Assembly: GCF_000346485.2 (NCBI RefSeq)
Contig: NZ_KQ976354.1
Span: 9,189,241-9,253,240, forward strand
Length of the DNA stretch: 64,000 nt
Origin: Scytonema hofmannii PCC 7110
GTDB taxonomy: Bacteria; Cyanobacteriota; Cyanobacteriia; Cyanobacteriales; Nostocaceae
Reading direction: 5' to 3'
The notes under the pieces are model-generated. The model did not search any database. It saw nothing but the letters and a program-made list of their open reading frames with translations, and was not told the origin of the DNA. A program made the translations under genes and the position numbers. Every line of letters begins with the position of its first letter. The first letter of the stretch is position 1. This document shows positions 52,595-61,798 of the stretch, piece by piece.

Positions 52595-53461
52595 ATGACA
52601 ATATCCATTCGAGAAGATGTTGCTTATATTGTACTAAAAAAAATACAAGAAAGCGGTCAGGGAATGCACGAAGTGGAATTCACTGAAACCGACTTAGCAG
52701 GGAGACAAATGACTCCAACGGATCTTTTAGGTCATTTGGATTACCTAAATCAAATGCAGTATATCAATGCTGAATTTACAGGCAATGCTTACGGCAATCA
52801 GGAAGATGTTCCCGATTTAGTCAATCCCAAAGAAGTTGATTTCAGAATCGCCAATACTTTTGGTGCAGCAGATGGTCCTCTACCTCATTTAATCACCTTT
52901 AAAAAGGCAGAACTGACACAGAAAGGTCAGAAAATGTTAGAAAAGATGGAGGCAAATCCTCCCAAAGCATTAAAAGAAGGACCTGCAGTTTCGATTGCCA
53001 CCAAAGATCTACCTTTTTTGGAAAAGGTCATGCTGAAGGGTAACCTTGAAGACATCTTTGATGCTAGAGATGTAACAGAAGTTGTTTATCGAGTGATGCG
53101 TGACTTGATGACAACAGAAGCGGCTGACCGAGTTGCAGAAGAACTACACAAACCTGCTGAAATGACTGACGATAAATCTCTGCAAATGGAAATTGCAGAA
53201 CTGTGGAAAGATACCAATCCTATTGTAGGCTTCCTCAGCCGTGTTCGTCCACCTTGGCAAGGTCCTGGTATTTTCAAAATTGACTCTGACCGCTTTTTAT
53301 TCAGAGTTGCAAATGAAGGTGGATTGCAAGCTAATGTAGACCGCGAACTGGTTGTCAAAGCCGTATTTTCTGCTACCAAAGACGAATTATCACAAGAAAG
53401 AATTCAGGAAATTGCCACTTGGTTACCTGACTATGTTCGTCAGCTTTGGGAAAAGGCTTAA
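52595..53461 (+). CDS. DUF2267-containing protein
   Basis: 288 residues, soluble. The N-terminal 110 residues look like a winged-helix unit (EDVAYIVLKKIQES, TDLLGHLDYLNQMQYI). The C-terminal 140 are DUF2267-like: EDIFDARDVTEVVYRVMRDLMTT, the segment after FLFRVANEGGL and ELSQERIQEIATWLPDYVRQLW. Strong ribosome site GGAGG. Function unknown; the family often appears in stress-linked contexts. The combination of a winged-helix-like part and DUF2267 suggests regulation, which is inference only. Confidence 0.75.
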   Translation: MTISIREDVAYIVLKKIQESGQGMHEVEFTETDLAGRQMTPTDLLGHLDYLNQMQYINAEFTGNAYGNQEDVPDLVNPKEVDFRIANTFGAADGPLPHLITFKKAELTQKGQKMLEKMEANPPKALKEGPAVSIATKDLPFLEKVMLKGNLEDIFDARDVTEVVYRVMRDLMTTEAADRVAEELHKPAEMTDDKSLQMEIAELWKDTNPIVGFLSRVRPPWQGPGIFKIDSDRFLFRVANEGGLQANVDRELVVKAVFSATKDELSQERIQEIATWLPDYVRQLWEKA

Positions 53462-53947
53462 TTGCTAATGGCTAATAGACCAAGGTTTGAGCAGTTTTAC
53501 CCCACCCTAACCCAGACCTTGGAAAGGCTATACATTGGTCACATCTTTCTTTACAATCTTGAAACCCTTGTCTACAATGCACTGTGAACGCTGAGATTGT
53601 CAGCCGACTTGACAAAACCTTTATAAGGCTACGGTGTAGACCGTAGCTTTATAAGGGGGGTAGATTATTTAAGATATTCTGACTTACGATAGAAAGATTA
53701 GTTTAAGCTTATAGTTCTTTTCATATCTATAGTAAGAGTTCTAAATCATTAGAAATTGTTATCTTTGTATTAAATTAACAAACACTTTATGTAAGAGGTT
53801 CCTAAAACCCACGTAGGTGGGTTTCGTCTGTATAGCCGCGATTTATAATCGCCAAGGCAAGTATTTTATCGTATATCTTTATCAAATAAGATAATTTTTA
53901 GAAAATTTTTCCTACAATTCGAGTCAAAAATTTACCAGGAGGTAAGC
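53462..53947. other. Intergenic region with a hairpin and a dispersed element
   Basis: 486 bases. A 13-base stem with one G-U pair, TATAAGGCTACGG/CCGTAGCTTTATA (53622-53653), follows the DUF2267 gene at a distance. A dispersed element, CCCACGTAGGTGGG plus GTATAGCCGCGA, lies at 53808-53845. No gene seen. CCAGGAGG precedes the next start. Confidence 0.65.
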
Positions 53948-54673
53948 GTGAATCAGTCATATCAATTACTTAACAAATCGGCTGCTTTTTTTGGTGCTAT
54001 TTGTGGAGGATTACTCATTGGTTTGTCCTCTATTCCTCAAACCGCACTAGCTCAACAACTCCAACAACCTCAACCAAAACCCAATTCTAATGTTAACCCC
54101 TGTCCTAGCATTTTCTACGAAGAACCTCACAATAGTAGAGTTTTGGTTCCTCAAGGATGTCCACCAAACGCAATAACTCGACAACAGTCGTCTCAAGGCG
54201 GTCTTCCTACAGGAGTTGTCCCAAGTGACCCAACTGAAGAACAAATAAGAATGGGTGTTGGCGGTGAAGCACCATCTGACGGAAATCAAAATTATTCTGG
54301 CAGACAGCAGGGACAAGTTTCTGTGATTGCACCACCATTACCTAATCAGCAACAATCTCCTATCGCTTCAGTCACACCTACAAACGGACAAGTCTCTGTA
54401 AGAATCAAGAACGATACAAACGCCGCCATTAATTATGAAGTCATTGGACACACAGAACGGCGTGTTCTCAGTGGAGGACAAGAAGTTGTTTTGCAAAACT
54501 TACCAGTACCCGTAACTATTTCTACCGTTCGACAAGATAACGGCTTTGTCCAAGTGATTCCAGTTTCTACTAAACCAGGAATGATTGAGTTTTCTTTAGA
54601 TGAGCAGACAAATCCCAGTAACGAGCAGGGCGTCATTAGAATTCAACAAAGCGGACAGGTTTATTTGAATTAA
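53948..54673 (+). CDS. Hypothetical exported protein
   Basis: 241 residues from GTG with CCAGGAGG upstream. The signal peptide ends near TALAQ. A Pro/Gln-rich stretch is followed by the pair of Cys residues (NPCPSIFYEE, PQGCPPNA). The C-terminal 100 residues are beta-rich (VSVRIKNDTNAAINYEVIGHTERRVLSGGQEVVLQNLP), like a small surface-bound beta sandwich. Unrecognised family; periplasmic or outer-membrane location is inferred from the signal peptide. Confidence 0.7.
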   Translation: MNQSYQLLNKSAAFFGAICGGLLIGLSSIPQTALAQQLQQPQPKPNSNVNPCPSIFYEEPHNSRVLVPQGCPPNAITRQQSSQGGLPTGVVPSDPTEEQIRMGVGGEAPSDGNQNYSGRQQGQVSVIAPPLPNQQQSPIASVTPTNGQVSVRIKNDTNAAINYEVIGHTERRVLSGGQEVVLQNLPVPVTISTVRQDNGFVQVIPVSTKPGMIEFSLDEQTNPSNEQGVIRIQQSGQVYLN

Positions 54674-54783
54674 GGGTTAGTTGTTAGTTGTTAGTTGTTA
54701 GTTGTTAGTTGTTAGTTGTTAGTTGTTAATCGAAAGACAAATAAACACCAACTACCAACCACTAACCACTATCCACTATCCAC
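54672..54783. repeat. TTAGTTG array facing CCACTAA array (inverted repeat)
   Basis: Nine TTAGTTG-type units on the left and ACCACTAACCACTATCCAC units on the right, filling the gap between two convergent genes and overlapping the stop of the left one. Confidence 0.85.
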
Positions 54784-54786
54784 TAA

Positions 54787-55821
54787 CTATTCTTTTTTAC
54801 GTTGAAGCTGTCTCATTTTATCAAGCAGTTGTACTTCCAACTTGTTTTCATCAAGATTCCTCGCCAGGATAACTGCTCTCTCGTAAAAATTGCGAGCGGT
54901 TGGAAGGTCGCCCATTTGTTCGTATAACTGAGCATACGCCTCAAATGACTTTAATTCTTCTCGCCGACTGTTTAATTCTTTGGCTAGTGTCAATCTCTTT
55001 TCTAGTAAGTCTAAGGCTCGTTCGTAACGTCCAACACTACCATGGGCAATAACTAAACCATCAATCGCCCGTAACTGATTAGCGCGATCGCCTGCTATTC
55101 TAGCCAACCCCAGTGCTTCACCGTAAGCGCCAATGGTACCTCGATAATCATTGGCTGCTGAGTAAGCATCACCGAGATTATTTAGGGTGTTGGCTTGACC
55201 AATGACATCGTTGAGTTGACGGCGGTAATTCAACGCTTTTTCGTAAAGTTTGACGGCTTTGTTGTATTCTCCCAGTCTTGCAGTTGCCAAACCCAAACTA
55301 TTTAAAGATAGCCCTTGACCTTCTATATTCTTTAGCTGGGTGGCAATTTCTACGGCTTCTGTCAAGGTTTGGAAAGCAGCTTTATTTTCTCCTTTTCGTA
55401 GAAGTAAACTGCCAATGTTATTCAAGCCAAAAATCTGACCTTGGAAGTCTTTTATATCGCGAGCGATCGCTAATCGCCGACGCATCGCATCTTCTGCTTC
55501 TTTGTAAAGACCCAATTGCACGTAACCCCTGCTCAGAGCATCGTAAGTCAGACCTTGTGCTTTGAGGTCACCGATTGAGTGGTAAAGCTCTAGTGCTTTT
55601 AACCAAGACTCAACAGCTTTGTCCGAATGTCCTTGTTGGTACTTTTGTTCTCCTTGTTGCTGCAACTCATCTGCTTGAGTGGTCGCTTCTTGCACCATCG
55701 AACGATTGACGGGACGGTGGAGTTGTTCGGTGATGTCGCCTGCACTTGCAGCCAATGGGTACAGCAAGATGACCAACAGCAAAATATAGTTTGCCCTTGG
55801 GAATAAACACCCTCTTTTCAT
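54787..55821 (-). CDS. Exported TPR protein
   Basis: 344 residues. Signal peptide (IYLLLVILLYPLAASA type, cleavage before GDITEQ), then about seven tetratricopeptide repeats from residue 52 to 335, e.g. AVESWLKALELYHSIGDLK, AVKLYEKALNYRRQLND, ARNFYERAVILARNLDE. It probably acts as a periplasmic protein-protein scaffold. The spacing and wording of the repeats match the tetratricopeptide family found widely in filamentous cyanobacteria. The sigma-like gene lies 89 bases further along the same direction upstream. Confidence 0.85.
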   Translation of the reverse strand: MKRGCLFPRANYILLLVILLYPLAASAGDITEQLHRPVNRSMVQEATTQADELQQQGEQKYQQGHSDKAVESWLKALELYHSIGDLKAQGLTYDALSRGYVQLGLYKEAEDAMRRRLAIARDIKDFQGQIFGLNNIGSLLLRKGENKAAFQTLTEAVEIATQLKNIEGQGLSLNSLGLATARLGEYNKAVKLYEKALNYRRQLNDVIGQANTLNNLGDAYSAANDYRGTIGAYGEALGLARIAGDRANQLRAIDGLVIAHGSVGRYERALDLLEKRLTLAKELNSRREELKSFEAYAQLYEQMGDLPTARNFYERAVILARNLDENKLEVQLLDKMRQLQRKKE

Positions 55822-55909
55822 AAATTTTTCCGTGCTATTACGGTTTTAAGTAAACGGTTTAACAAGAAATTTAAAATTTACCAACCTAATAACACGTTAT
55901 TACGTAAAT

Positions 55910-56551
55910 TTACGCTACTCCAGGCTGAAGAAAATTTTCACCTAGGTAGATAGCGCGTATATCTGTTGGTAATTTTTCCTCTAACATACGATAACCTTCC
56001 TGGAGAAAATTTGCTACCTCAATGGGAGCGATCGCCTCCCCTTCCGCTTGTAGGTAAGCAGCAATTCTTGTTTCGCTCCAGTGAAACGTTTGAGCCATGA
56101 CCACGATCAATCGCAACATAGGTGGTAACCGATCTAAAGCTTGTTCCACGTAACACCAAAGTGGCGGAGAAGTGGTTTTAAGAGAATAATGAATTGCTTC
56201 GGTAGGTGGTAATTGAATCTCGTTAATACAGAATGCAGTCATGTTAATCAACCAGTTTTGTAAGGTCAGACCCTCCCTAGCAGAGGGCCCGGTGTTTAAA
56301 TCCAAGCCCCGAAGTTCGTGATAGATGTGCCGCCAGGTGAGAGCAAACAAATAATCTGCTTGCACGGGCGAGCGGGCGGAATGCCGAATCAAAGTATAAA
56401 CTATAGGAGTGTACCGACAAAAAACTGCTGTAAAGTATTTCCCCGCATCCGGGTTTTGTTGAAACTGAGTTAGTAGTTCCTGGTCGCTTTGATGAAAGAG
56501 CGATTTGACCAATGGATGATTGGCTTCAGTAAAATAAGGTATTTGTACCAT
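55910..56551 (-). CDS. Sigma-70-like (ECF-type) regulatory protein
   Basis: 213 residues. The first half carries a region-2-like stretch (AVFCRYTPIVYTLIRHSARSPVQADYLFALTWRHIYHELR) and the second a region-4-like helix set (LDRLPPMLRLIVVMAQTFHWSETRIAAYLQAEG). Between them lies an unusual segment, WLINMTAFCINEIQLPP. It is a member of a cyanobacterial group of degenerate sigma-like proteins; whether it directs RNA polymerase is not clear. It precedes the TPR gene on the same strand. Confidence 0.65.
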   Translation of the reverse strand: MVQIPYFTEANHPLVKSLFHQSDQELLTQFQQNPDAGKYFTAVFCRYTPIVYTLIRHSARSPVQADYLFALTWRHIYHELRGLDLNTGPSAREGLTLQNWLINMTAFCINEIQLPPTEAIHYSLKTTSPPLWCYVEQALDRLPPMLRLIVVMAQTFHWSETRIAAYLQAEGEAIAPIEVANFLQEGYRMLEEKLPTDIRAIYLGENFLQPGVA

Positions 56552-56750
56552 TGAGATAAAAGTATGTTGCTAGAATTAATGTAAAAGTGGCAATCTTGTT
56601 GTTAACGGCAATAATATCCTGCTGTCAGTCTATTAAAGCTGAACAGTTAGAATGTATCGTAATTGATACATTAGAAATACAAATTTAACCAAAGTCCTAC
56701 ATCTACAAACGTTAGAAAGCGGATATCCTTATACAGTCCCAAACGTATTC

Positions 56751-57347
56751 ATGATTATAATAGCCAACGTGTTACAGTCCCTGCTTATTCCTCACACCAT
56801 CGGCTCGTTTCTGCCCGGACTACCCTTAGACACCTTATTTTCCACCCAGGGCATAATGGTGATGCTACTAGCTGCATATGCTGGTGCCATGTGGATGTTT
56901 CTCACCAGCGCCCCAAAAGTGCATACTGTGATGGTGTCCGATTTAGAAATTGCAAGACAGTTGTACGAAGGGCTGCTCGATTTACCAGCAGCAGAAGTTC
57001 CTTTGCACTACTACTACAACTACGAGCAAACCATTGGTGCAACAGGAGTCGATCCGTTGTATCTATCTAGCAGCCCATCCTTAGCTGGTAGTAGAATGAC
57101 AAATGCCAGTGATGGGCTATGGTATCAGATCAAGAAAAATACTCAATTGCACGTCATCACTGGAGCGAGTGTAGGCACTAAAAATCAGCAGCGCCACGTT
57201 TGCTTCGATCGAGACTGCCTGGAAATGATTTTAATGCGAGTCGAAACCCGTGGTTTGAAATTTAAAATCCGCAATCAAAAACCTCTCAACTTTTTAGTTA
57301 AGGATTACGAAGGGCGCATTATCGAGATGGCTGAAGTGGCAAATTGA
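56751..57347 (+). CDS. Membrane-anchored VOC/glyoxalase-like protein
   Basis: 198 residues. A hydrophobic N-terminus (about 1-50, with IMVMLLAAYAGAMWMFL) is followed by a vicinal-oxygen-chelate-like domain: HTVMVSDLEIARQLYEGLLDLP, LHVITGAS, RHVCFDRDCLEMILMRVETRGLKF and FLVKDYEGRIIEMAE. The last segment has the usual DPxGxxxE-like form with Glu. Enzymatic role unknown. The gene converges with 57482. Confidence 0.65.
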   Translation: MIIIANVLQSLLIPHTIGSFLPGLPLDTLFSTQGIMVMLLAAYAGAMWMFLTSAPKVHTVMVSDLEIARQLYEGLLDLPAAEVPLHYYYNYEQTIGATGVDPLYLSSSPSLAGSRMTNASDGLWYQIKKNTQLHVITGASVGTKNQQRHVCFDRDCLEMILMRVETRGLKFKIRNQKPLNFLVKDYEGRIIEMAEVAN

Positions 57348-57480
57348 TTTGGTTAGTGGTTAGAGGTTAGTAGGGGCGCAAGGCATTGCGCCCGTACAGT
57401 CGTTAGAGAGTAGGGGCGCAAGGCATTGCGCCCGTACAGTGATTAGTAGCTAGCAGAACAACCAACAACTAACAACCAAC
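57348..57480. repeat. Two copies of a GGGGCGCAAGGCATTGCGCCC element within TTAGTGG/CAACCAA arms
   Basis: TAGGGGCGCAAGGCATTGCG appears twice in tandem (57371 and 57413), each a hairpin. TTAGTGG units lie on the left and complementary CAACTAAC units on the right, again between convergent genes. A relative of the core is at about 50690-50740. Confidence 0.85.
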
Positions 57481-57481
57481 C

Positions 57482-57985
57482 TTAATTCGATCCATACACC
57501 CACCTGAAATTTTCTGCAAATTTTTCCAGCAATTCCTCTGCTAAATCCAGTAACTCGAAGTCGTTATACTCAAGACCAGCATACAAATCATTATCAGTAG
57601 TTTTGATTCCGTCAGCTAAGACTTTCTTGACAGCAAAAAGTCTTTCATGAGGTTCAAGAATACTTAAACATTTCTCTAACTCAATCGCAACTTCTGCTAG
57701 AGACTTGGATTCATCGTTGAATTGCTTGCGTATCCTAACAGCTACCCAATCATTGCTTTCCAGAAATCCAGCGATCGCCGCCACAATTTTCTGGCGCTGG
57801 ACCTCTTCGTCTTCACCTTCTTCTCCCCACTTTTCCAACCAATCTCCATCCACATCCTCAACATACAAGTCTACGCAGTCAATACCATAAGTCATCCAAT
57901 CAAGCTGTAATTGTCTGGCTTCCTCTAAATGTTGCAGGAATGTTGTGAATCTCACTTGACCTTCAGAAGATGTTTCTTTCACCAT
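57482..57985 (-). CDS. Hypothetical acidic protein, 167 aa
   Basis: Acidic helical protein. Near the N-terminus: LQLDWMTYGIDCVDLYVEDVDGDWLEKWGEEGED. The rest is helix-rich (LESNDWVAVRIRKQFNDE, LDLAEELLEKFAENF). I do not recognise the family. A shorter relative of the first 50 residues is encoded at 59412. No ribosome site of note. Confidence 0.6.
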   Translation of the reverse strand: MVKETSSEGQVRFTTFLQHLEEARQLQLDWMTYGIDCVDLYVEDVDGDWLEKWGEEGEDEEVQRQKIVAAIAGFLESNDWVAVRIRKQFNDESKSLAEVAIELEKCLSILEPHERLFAVKKVLADGIKTTDNDLYAGLEYNDFELLDLAEELLEKFAENFRWVYGSN

Positions 57986-58048
57986 AATGACTAAACTTTA
58001 GTTAATAATGCTTTTTTCTAAAAAAGAGTAAATGTAACAGATTTTCGA

Positions 58049-58744
58049 CTATAAATTTAATTTTAAATAAACGCTGATTTTAAGATGATCGCTGTTATAT
58101 AGCACTACGTTAACTATCTGATTTATACCATCAATTGTATTGGGATTGTAACTTAAGAAAAGCCCTCTATCTATACCCCAGTGTTGTAGAGTATTTTTCC
58201 AATCATCGTACTTTTCTTGAGAGAATTCATTAGAAAGACTGGTAATTTGGCTGCAAAGTGGCTTTTGCTGCTTGTTACTCACAATTATATCAGTTGCCAT
58301 TGACAAATCTACAATATAGCACTGCCAAAAAGTTCCTTCACGCCGGACGACTTCAGTAGCTATAGATTGCAAAAGCGTGGTATCTGCTTGACTAAACTCG
58401 CCAGCCATCAGTTTTTGTTTCCAGATTAAGAACTTTGAATCACTTTGCTCCAGCCATTTGGGAAATAAATAACTATACCAATATCTCTCAGTTGCAGTCA
58501 TTTGCTGATAATACAATTGTCGTTCTTCTTCTGAGGTTTGCGATTTGATGTCTAACCAAATTTGAGCATCCCGTATGATTTGTTGAAGAAAAAACATGAC
58601 AAATTTCTTAGATGTCAGCGACCCCAGCTTTACATCTTTAACCCAGCGATTTACCTCATCTAATCTTTTCGCTAAGTTAGAATCGATGGAAGATGCTTCT
58701 TTGAGGAGTGCTTTTAGTCTATCTTTTATCTCTTTTGCTTGCAA
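58049..58744 (-). CDS. Hypothetical protein with nuclease-like C-terminal pattern
   Basis: 231 residues, soluble. Helical N-terminal half (KAKLLKEASS type, RDAQIWLDIKSQTSEEERQ). The C-terminal half shows WQCYIVDLSMATDIIVSN, then KPLCSQITSLS and WKNTLQHWGIDRGLFLSYNP, a pattern I associate loosely with PD-(D/E)XK-like folds in cyanobacterial proteins. The catalytic residues cannot be assigned. Function unknown. Confidence 0.6.
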   Translation of the reverse strand: MQAKEIKDRLKALLKEASSIDSNLAKRLDEVNRWVKDVKLGSLTSKKFVMFFLQQIIRDAQIWLDIKSQTSEEERQLYYQQMTATERYWYSYLFPKWLEQSDSKFLIWKQKLMAGEFSQADTTLLQSIATEVVRREGTFWQCYIVDLSMATDIIVSNKQQKPLCSQITSLSNEFSQEKYDDWKNTLQHWGIDRGLFLSYNPNTIDGINQIVNVVLYNSDHLKISVYLKLNL

Positions 58745-59163
58745 CAGATGTTCTACCTCAAACCATGTAATATTCTATATCCCGTAATGTGAATCGTACT
58801 TAAATATAAAATATACAGGTTTGTTGGGTGCCATTTGTCAAATGTAACGCACCCTTTTACATTTTCTTTTGGTTACAGCAATTTTTCAGTCAATGAAACA
58901 CAGAATTTTCTTGTAGAAATGAAACACAGCAGTTTCTTGTGAAATGAAACACAGCAGTTTCTTGTGGAAATGAAACACAGCAGTTTCTTGTGGAAATGAA
59001 ACACAGCAGTTTCTTGTGGAACGGGCGTCCCCGCCCGTTCATGCTAGAGAAGTCGGGCGAGACGCCCAACCCACAAGATTTTTATTTAACTTAGGTGTAC
59101 AAATTAAAAGATTTTTAACTTACCTGAGTCAGCCCTTATTTTGCCATTTTGATTTATTCCACT
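58745..59163. other. Intergenic region with a 26-base tandem repeat and inverted GC-rich element
   Basis: 419 bases. The 26-base array at 58893-59020 is followed by GAACGGGCGTCCCCGCCCGTTC and a GGGCGAGACGCCCAACCC element. No gene seen. Confidence 0.7.
58893..59020. repeat. 26-base tandem repeat, five copies
   Basis: Unit TGAAACACAGCAGTTTCTTG plus TGGAAA, five copies of 24-26 bases; the first is degenerate. Each unit holds a small inverted repeat, GAAAC-acagca-GTTTC. No spacers lie between units, so it is not a CRISPR array. Confidence 0.9.
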
Positions 59164-59358
59164 TTATGGCGCTTCTCTCACACCATTACTTTTTGGTGAG
59201 TAGTTCTCAATAGCTGCATGGACATATTGACGCACGCTCATTCCCTCATCTTCAGCTTTTTGTGCAGTTGACACTGGTACGTCAGGTAGAGGCGTAAGTA
59301 TTCTAGTTTTCCTGCTAGAACCACTTCTGGCTCGTCGCTTATCTTTTGCTGCAACCAA
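59164..59358 (-). CDS. Hypothetical small basic protein, possibly frameshifted at its start
   Basis: 64 residues from TTG 59358: a basic N-terminus (AAKDKRRARSGSSRKTR), then PLPDVPVSTAQKAEDEGMSVRQYVHAAIENY. No ATG start exists in this frame. In a different frame an ATG at about 59381 (MSKYNFQAWL, with GAGAG upstream) leads into the same region, so one lost or gained base near 59355 could join them. Function unknown. Confidence 0.45.
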   Translation of the reverse strand: MVAAKDKRRARSGSSRKTRILTPLPDVPVSTAQKAEDEGMSVRQYVHAAIENYSPKSNGVREAP

Positions 59359-59411
59359 GCTTGAAAATTATACTTGCTCATAGTGTTTCTCTCGGCTGCA
59401 ATTCCCGCAGT

Positions 59412-59600
59412 CTAGTTCGTGCAGGTTCTTTGTCCTTCTCCCCATGTTTCCCACCAACCTCCATCTACATCCTCAACATATAAGGACGCAGCATCAAGTC
59501 CGTACTTCAGAATATCATCCTGTAATTTTTGCGCTGTTTCTACAGCTTGCAGAATTTTTTCTAATCTCTGCTGATGGTCAGTTAATTTTTCATGACTCAT
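59412..59600 (-). pseudogene. Truncated paralogue of the 57482 protein
   Basis: 62 residues. AQKLQDDILKYGLDAASLYVEDVDGGWWETWGEG matches AR QLQLDWMTYGIDCVDLYVEDVDGDWLEKWGEEG of the gene at 57482; after WGEG the frame ends within five unrelated residues. It lacks the remaining two-thirds, so it is a fragment or a short-form gene. Confidence 0.55.
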
Positions 59601-59866
59601 GATTCAATTTTTTCAGGAATCTTACTCTAAAAATAAAGTGAAGTGTAAAATTTAAAATTTTAGATTTTAGATTGACAGCTTATTACAAACCCTAAATTTA
59701 CAGCCGTTTTTAGATTAATAGACCACATGGAGTGGGGTGGGCGTCCTCGCCTGTCCTCTCATCCAGTACGGGCGGGAACGCCCGTACCACGAGAAAATGC
59801 TGTGGTTTATTGACTTGAAAACTACTGTAACACTCCGCTACAACATAGCTGTAACGCACCTTATTC
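59601..59866. other. Intergenic region with GC-rich inverted element
   Basis: Contains GGGCGTCCTCGCC and GTACGGGCGGGAACGCCCGTAC (about 59765-59788), related to the element at 59020. No gene seen. Confidence 0.6.
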
Positions 59867-61390
59867 TTAAGTATTGGGTTCCTCAGATTCCTGAGATTTC
59901 TCCGGTTTTAGTAATGGAAATGCGATCGCATCCCGAATACTGGCGCAGTCTGTCAGCAACATCACCAAGCGGTCAATCCCTATTCCCAATCCACCAGTAG
60001 GGGGCATACCATATTCCAGTGCCGTTAAGAAATCTTCATCTACTCCTTGTGCTTCCAAGTCACCAGCAGCTTTGCGTTCAGCTTGGGCTTCCAAACGCTG
60101 TCTTTGGTCGATGGGGTCAGTCAACTCGGAAAAACTGTTGGCAGTTTCCCGCCCAACGATGAATAACTCAAAACGTTCCACAAGACTGGGTTTGGAACGA
60201 TGGGGTTTTGCCAGTGGCGAAATTTCCACAGGATAATCGGTAACAAAAGTCGGCTGGATTAAGTTTTCTTCTACCTTTTGCTCGAAGGCTTCATTCAGAA
60301 TTTTGCCAATTGAAGAGCAATCTTCTATACCTTCAATACCAGCATTTTTACTTGCTTCTTTTGCCTCTGCCAAAGTTTGGAACGAGTTGAAATCCAATCC
60401 CGTATATTCCTTTACCAACTCGTGCATAGTCGCACGTCGCCAGGGTGGAGTCAAATCCACTGGTGTACCTTGGTAGCTAATTTCGAGCGTGCCGAGAACT
60501 TCTTTGGCAACGGTGGTAATAATATCTTCCGTTAGTGCCATCATGTCGTTGTAATCGACATAAGCTTGGTAAATTTCAATTGAGGTAAATTCAGGATTGT
60601 GGCGGGTAGAAATTCCTTCGTTGCGGAAAATCCGCCCCAGTTCAAACACTTTTTCAAAACCACCTACAATCAAACGCTTAAGATGGAGTTCTGTGGCAAT
60701 TCGCAGGTACAACTCTATCTCTAAAGTGTTGTGGTAAGTAATGAACGGACGCGCATCTGCACCCCCTGCTTCCGATTGCAAAACCGGAGTTTCAATTTCA
60801 ATAAAATCACGCTGTTCCAAGTAGCGCCGAATACCCGCAGTAATGAGAGCGCGACGGCGGAATGTTTGCCGAACTTCAGGGTTAACAATTAAATCAATAT
60901 AACGCTGGCGGTATCGTTTAGCAACATCCGTCAACCCATGCCATTTATCAGGTAAGGGCAGAAGGGATTTAGTAAGAATAGTATATTTTTTTACGTATAC
61001 AGATAACTCGCCCTTTTCAGTCCGCTTGATTGTTCCTTTCGCTCCCAAAATATCACCGACATCTGTGAGTTGCTTCAAATTATCGAAAGCATCGGCAAAA
61101 TCTGCCATACCTTCTTCAATGCGCTTTTTTTCCAAGTAAAGCTGAATTGTACCTGTTTCATCTTGCAAAGTGAAGAAAGCTAGTTTGCCAAAAACACGAC
61201 GCGCCATAATGCGTCCAGCTACAGCAACTTCAACATCAACTTCTTCCCCGTTAGGCAAATCAGCAAATTTTTCCTGTAGTTCAGCAGCATGATGAGTTAA
61301 TTCCCCATGATAGGCATAGGGATTCATGCCTAGCTGTCTCAGTTGTTCTACTTTCTCTAGTCGCGTGGCACGAATATCTTCTTCGAACAT
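59867..61390 (-). CDS. lysS: Lysyl-tRNA synthetase (class II)
   Basis: 507 residues. N-terminal OB-fold anticodon domain (about 50-160, [24 protein letters not shown]), then the class II catalytic core with motif 1 ([25 protein letters not shown]), motif 2 ([18 protein letters not shown]) and motif 3 ([16 protein letters not shown]). It charges tRNA-Lys in the cytoplasm. All motifs are intact and the length is normal. Confidence 0.97.
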   Translation of the reverse strand: MFEEDIRATRLEKVEQLRQLGMNPYAYHGELTHHAAELQEKFADLPNGEEVDVEVAVAGRIMARRVFGKLAFFTLQDETGTIQLYLEKKRIEEGMADFADAFDNLKQLTDVGDILGAKGTIKRTEKGELSVYVKKYTILTKSLLPLPDKWHGLTDVAKRYRQRYIDLIVNPEVRQTFRRRALITAGIRRYLEQRDFIEIETPVLQSEAGGADARPFITYHNTLEIELYLRIATELHLKRLIVGGFEKVFELGRIFRNEGISTRHNPEFTSIEIYQAYVDYNDMMALTEDIITTVAKEVLGTLEISYQGTPVDLTPPWRRATMHELVKEYTGLDFNSFQTLAEAKEASKNAGIEGIEDCSSIGKILNEAFEQKVEENLIQPTFVTDYPVEISPLAKPHRSKPSLVERFELFIVGRETANSFSELTDPIDQRQRLEAQAERKAAGDLEAQGVDEDFLTALEYGMPPTGGLGIGIDRLVMLLTDCASIRDAIAFPLLKPEKSQESEEPNT

Positions 61391-61798
61391 AATTAACGAA
61401 CTAATTAGGGCAAGATTTAATTATAAGTAGGTCGTCACAAATAAAGCTAGCTTGTTAAGATCGTCATTTATCATTGTTCAAGTGTAAGGGTTTCAGCTAT
61501 TTTTACATTTTTTCAGATAAATTCTTTTATCTCCACTTACCTACTTAATTATGTTCGCTGTAAGAAGAATTGTGACCGTGTTGGACTAAAAATCATGAAG
61601 TAGTGAGCAAAAAACAGTTGTTGACTAACTGCGCTCATGGAATGTAAGGGTTTACTGTTTATTAAGTGAGAGTAGACAGTTGCGCGACTCACCACTACGG
61701 GAAACAAAAACACTCTTGTTGCTTGCGATAAGCACGCTTGTGCGGCTTGCGCTTCGCGATCGCTGTCTTCACCTAAAAAATTAACCAAGAGACACTCT
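61391..61798. other. Intergenic region, 408 bases
   Basis: Between the lysS start and the DUF2283 gene. It contains a degenerate CTTGCGATAAGCACGCTTGTGCGGCTTGCGCTTCGCGATCGC block (61730-61765). A 102-codon minus-strand frame overlapping 61549-61857 has no ribosome site and overlaps the DUF2283 gene, so I do not call it. Confidence 0.55.

Noticed and set aside
58893..59020. Five direct repeats that might be a CRISPR array
   Set aside because: The units abut one another without spacers and no cas gene is present, so it is a simple tandem repeat.
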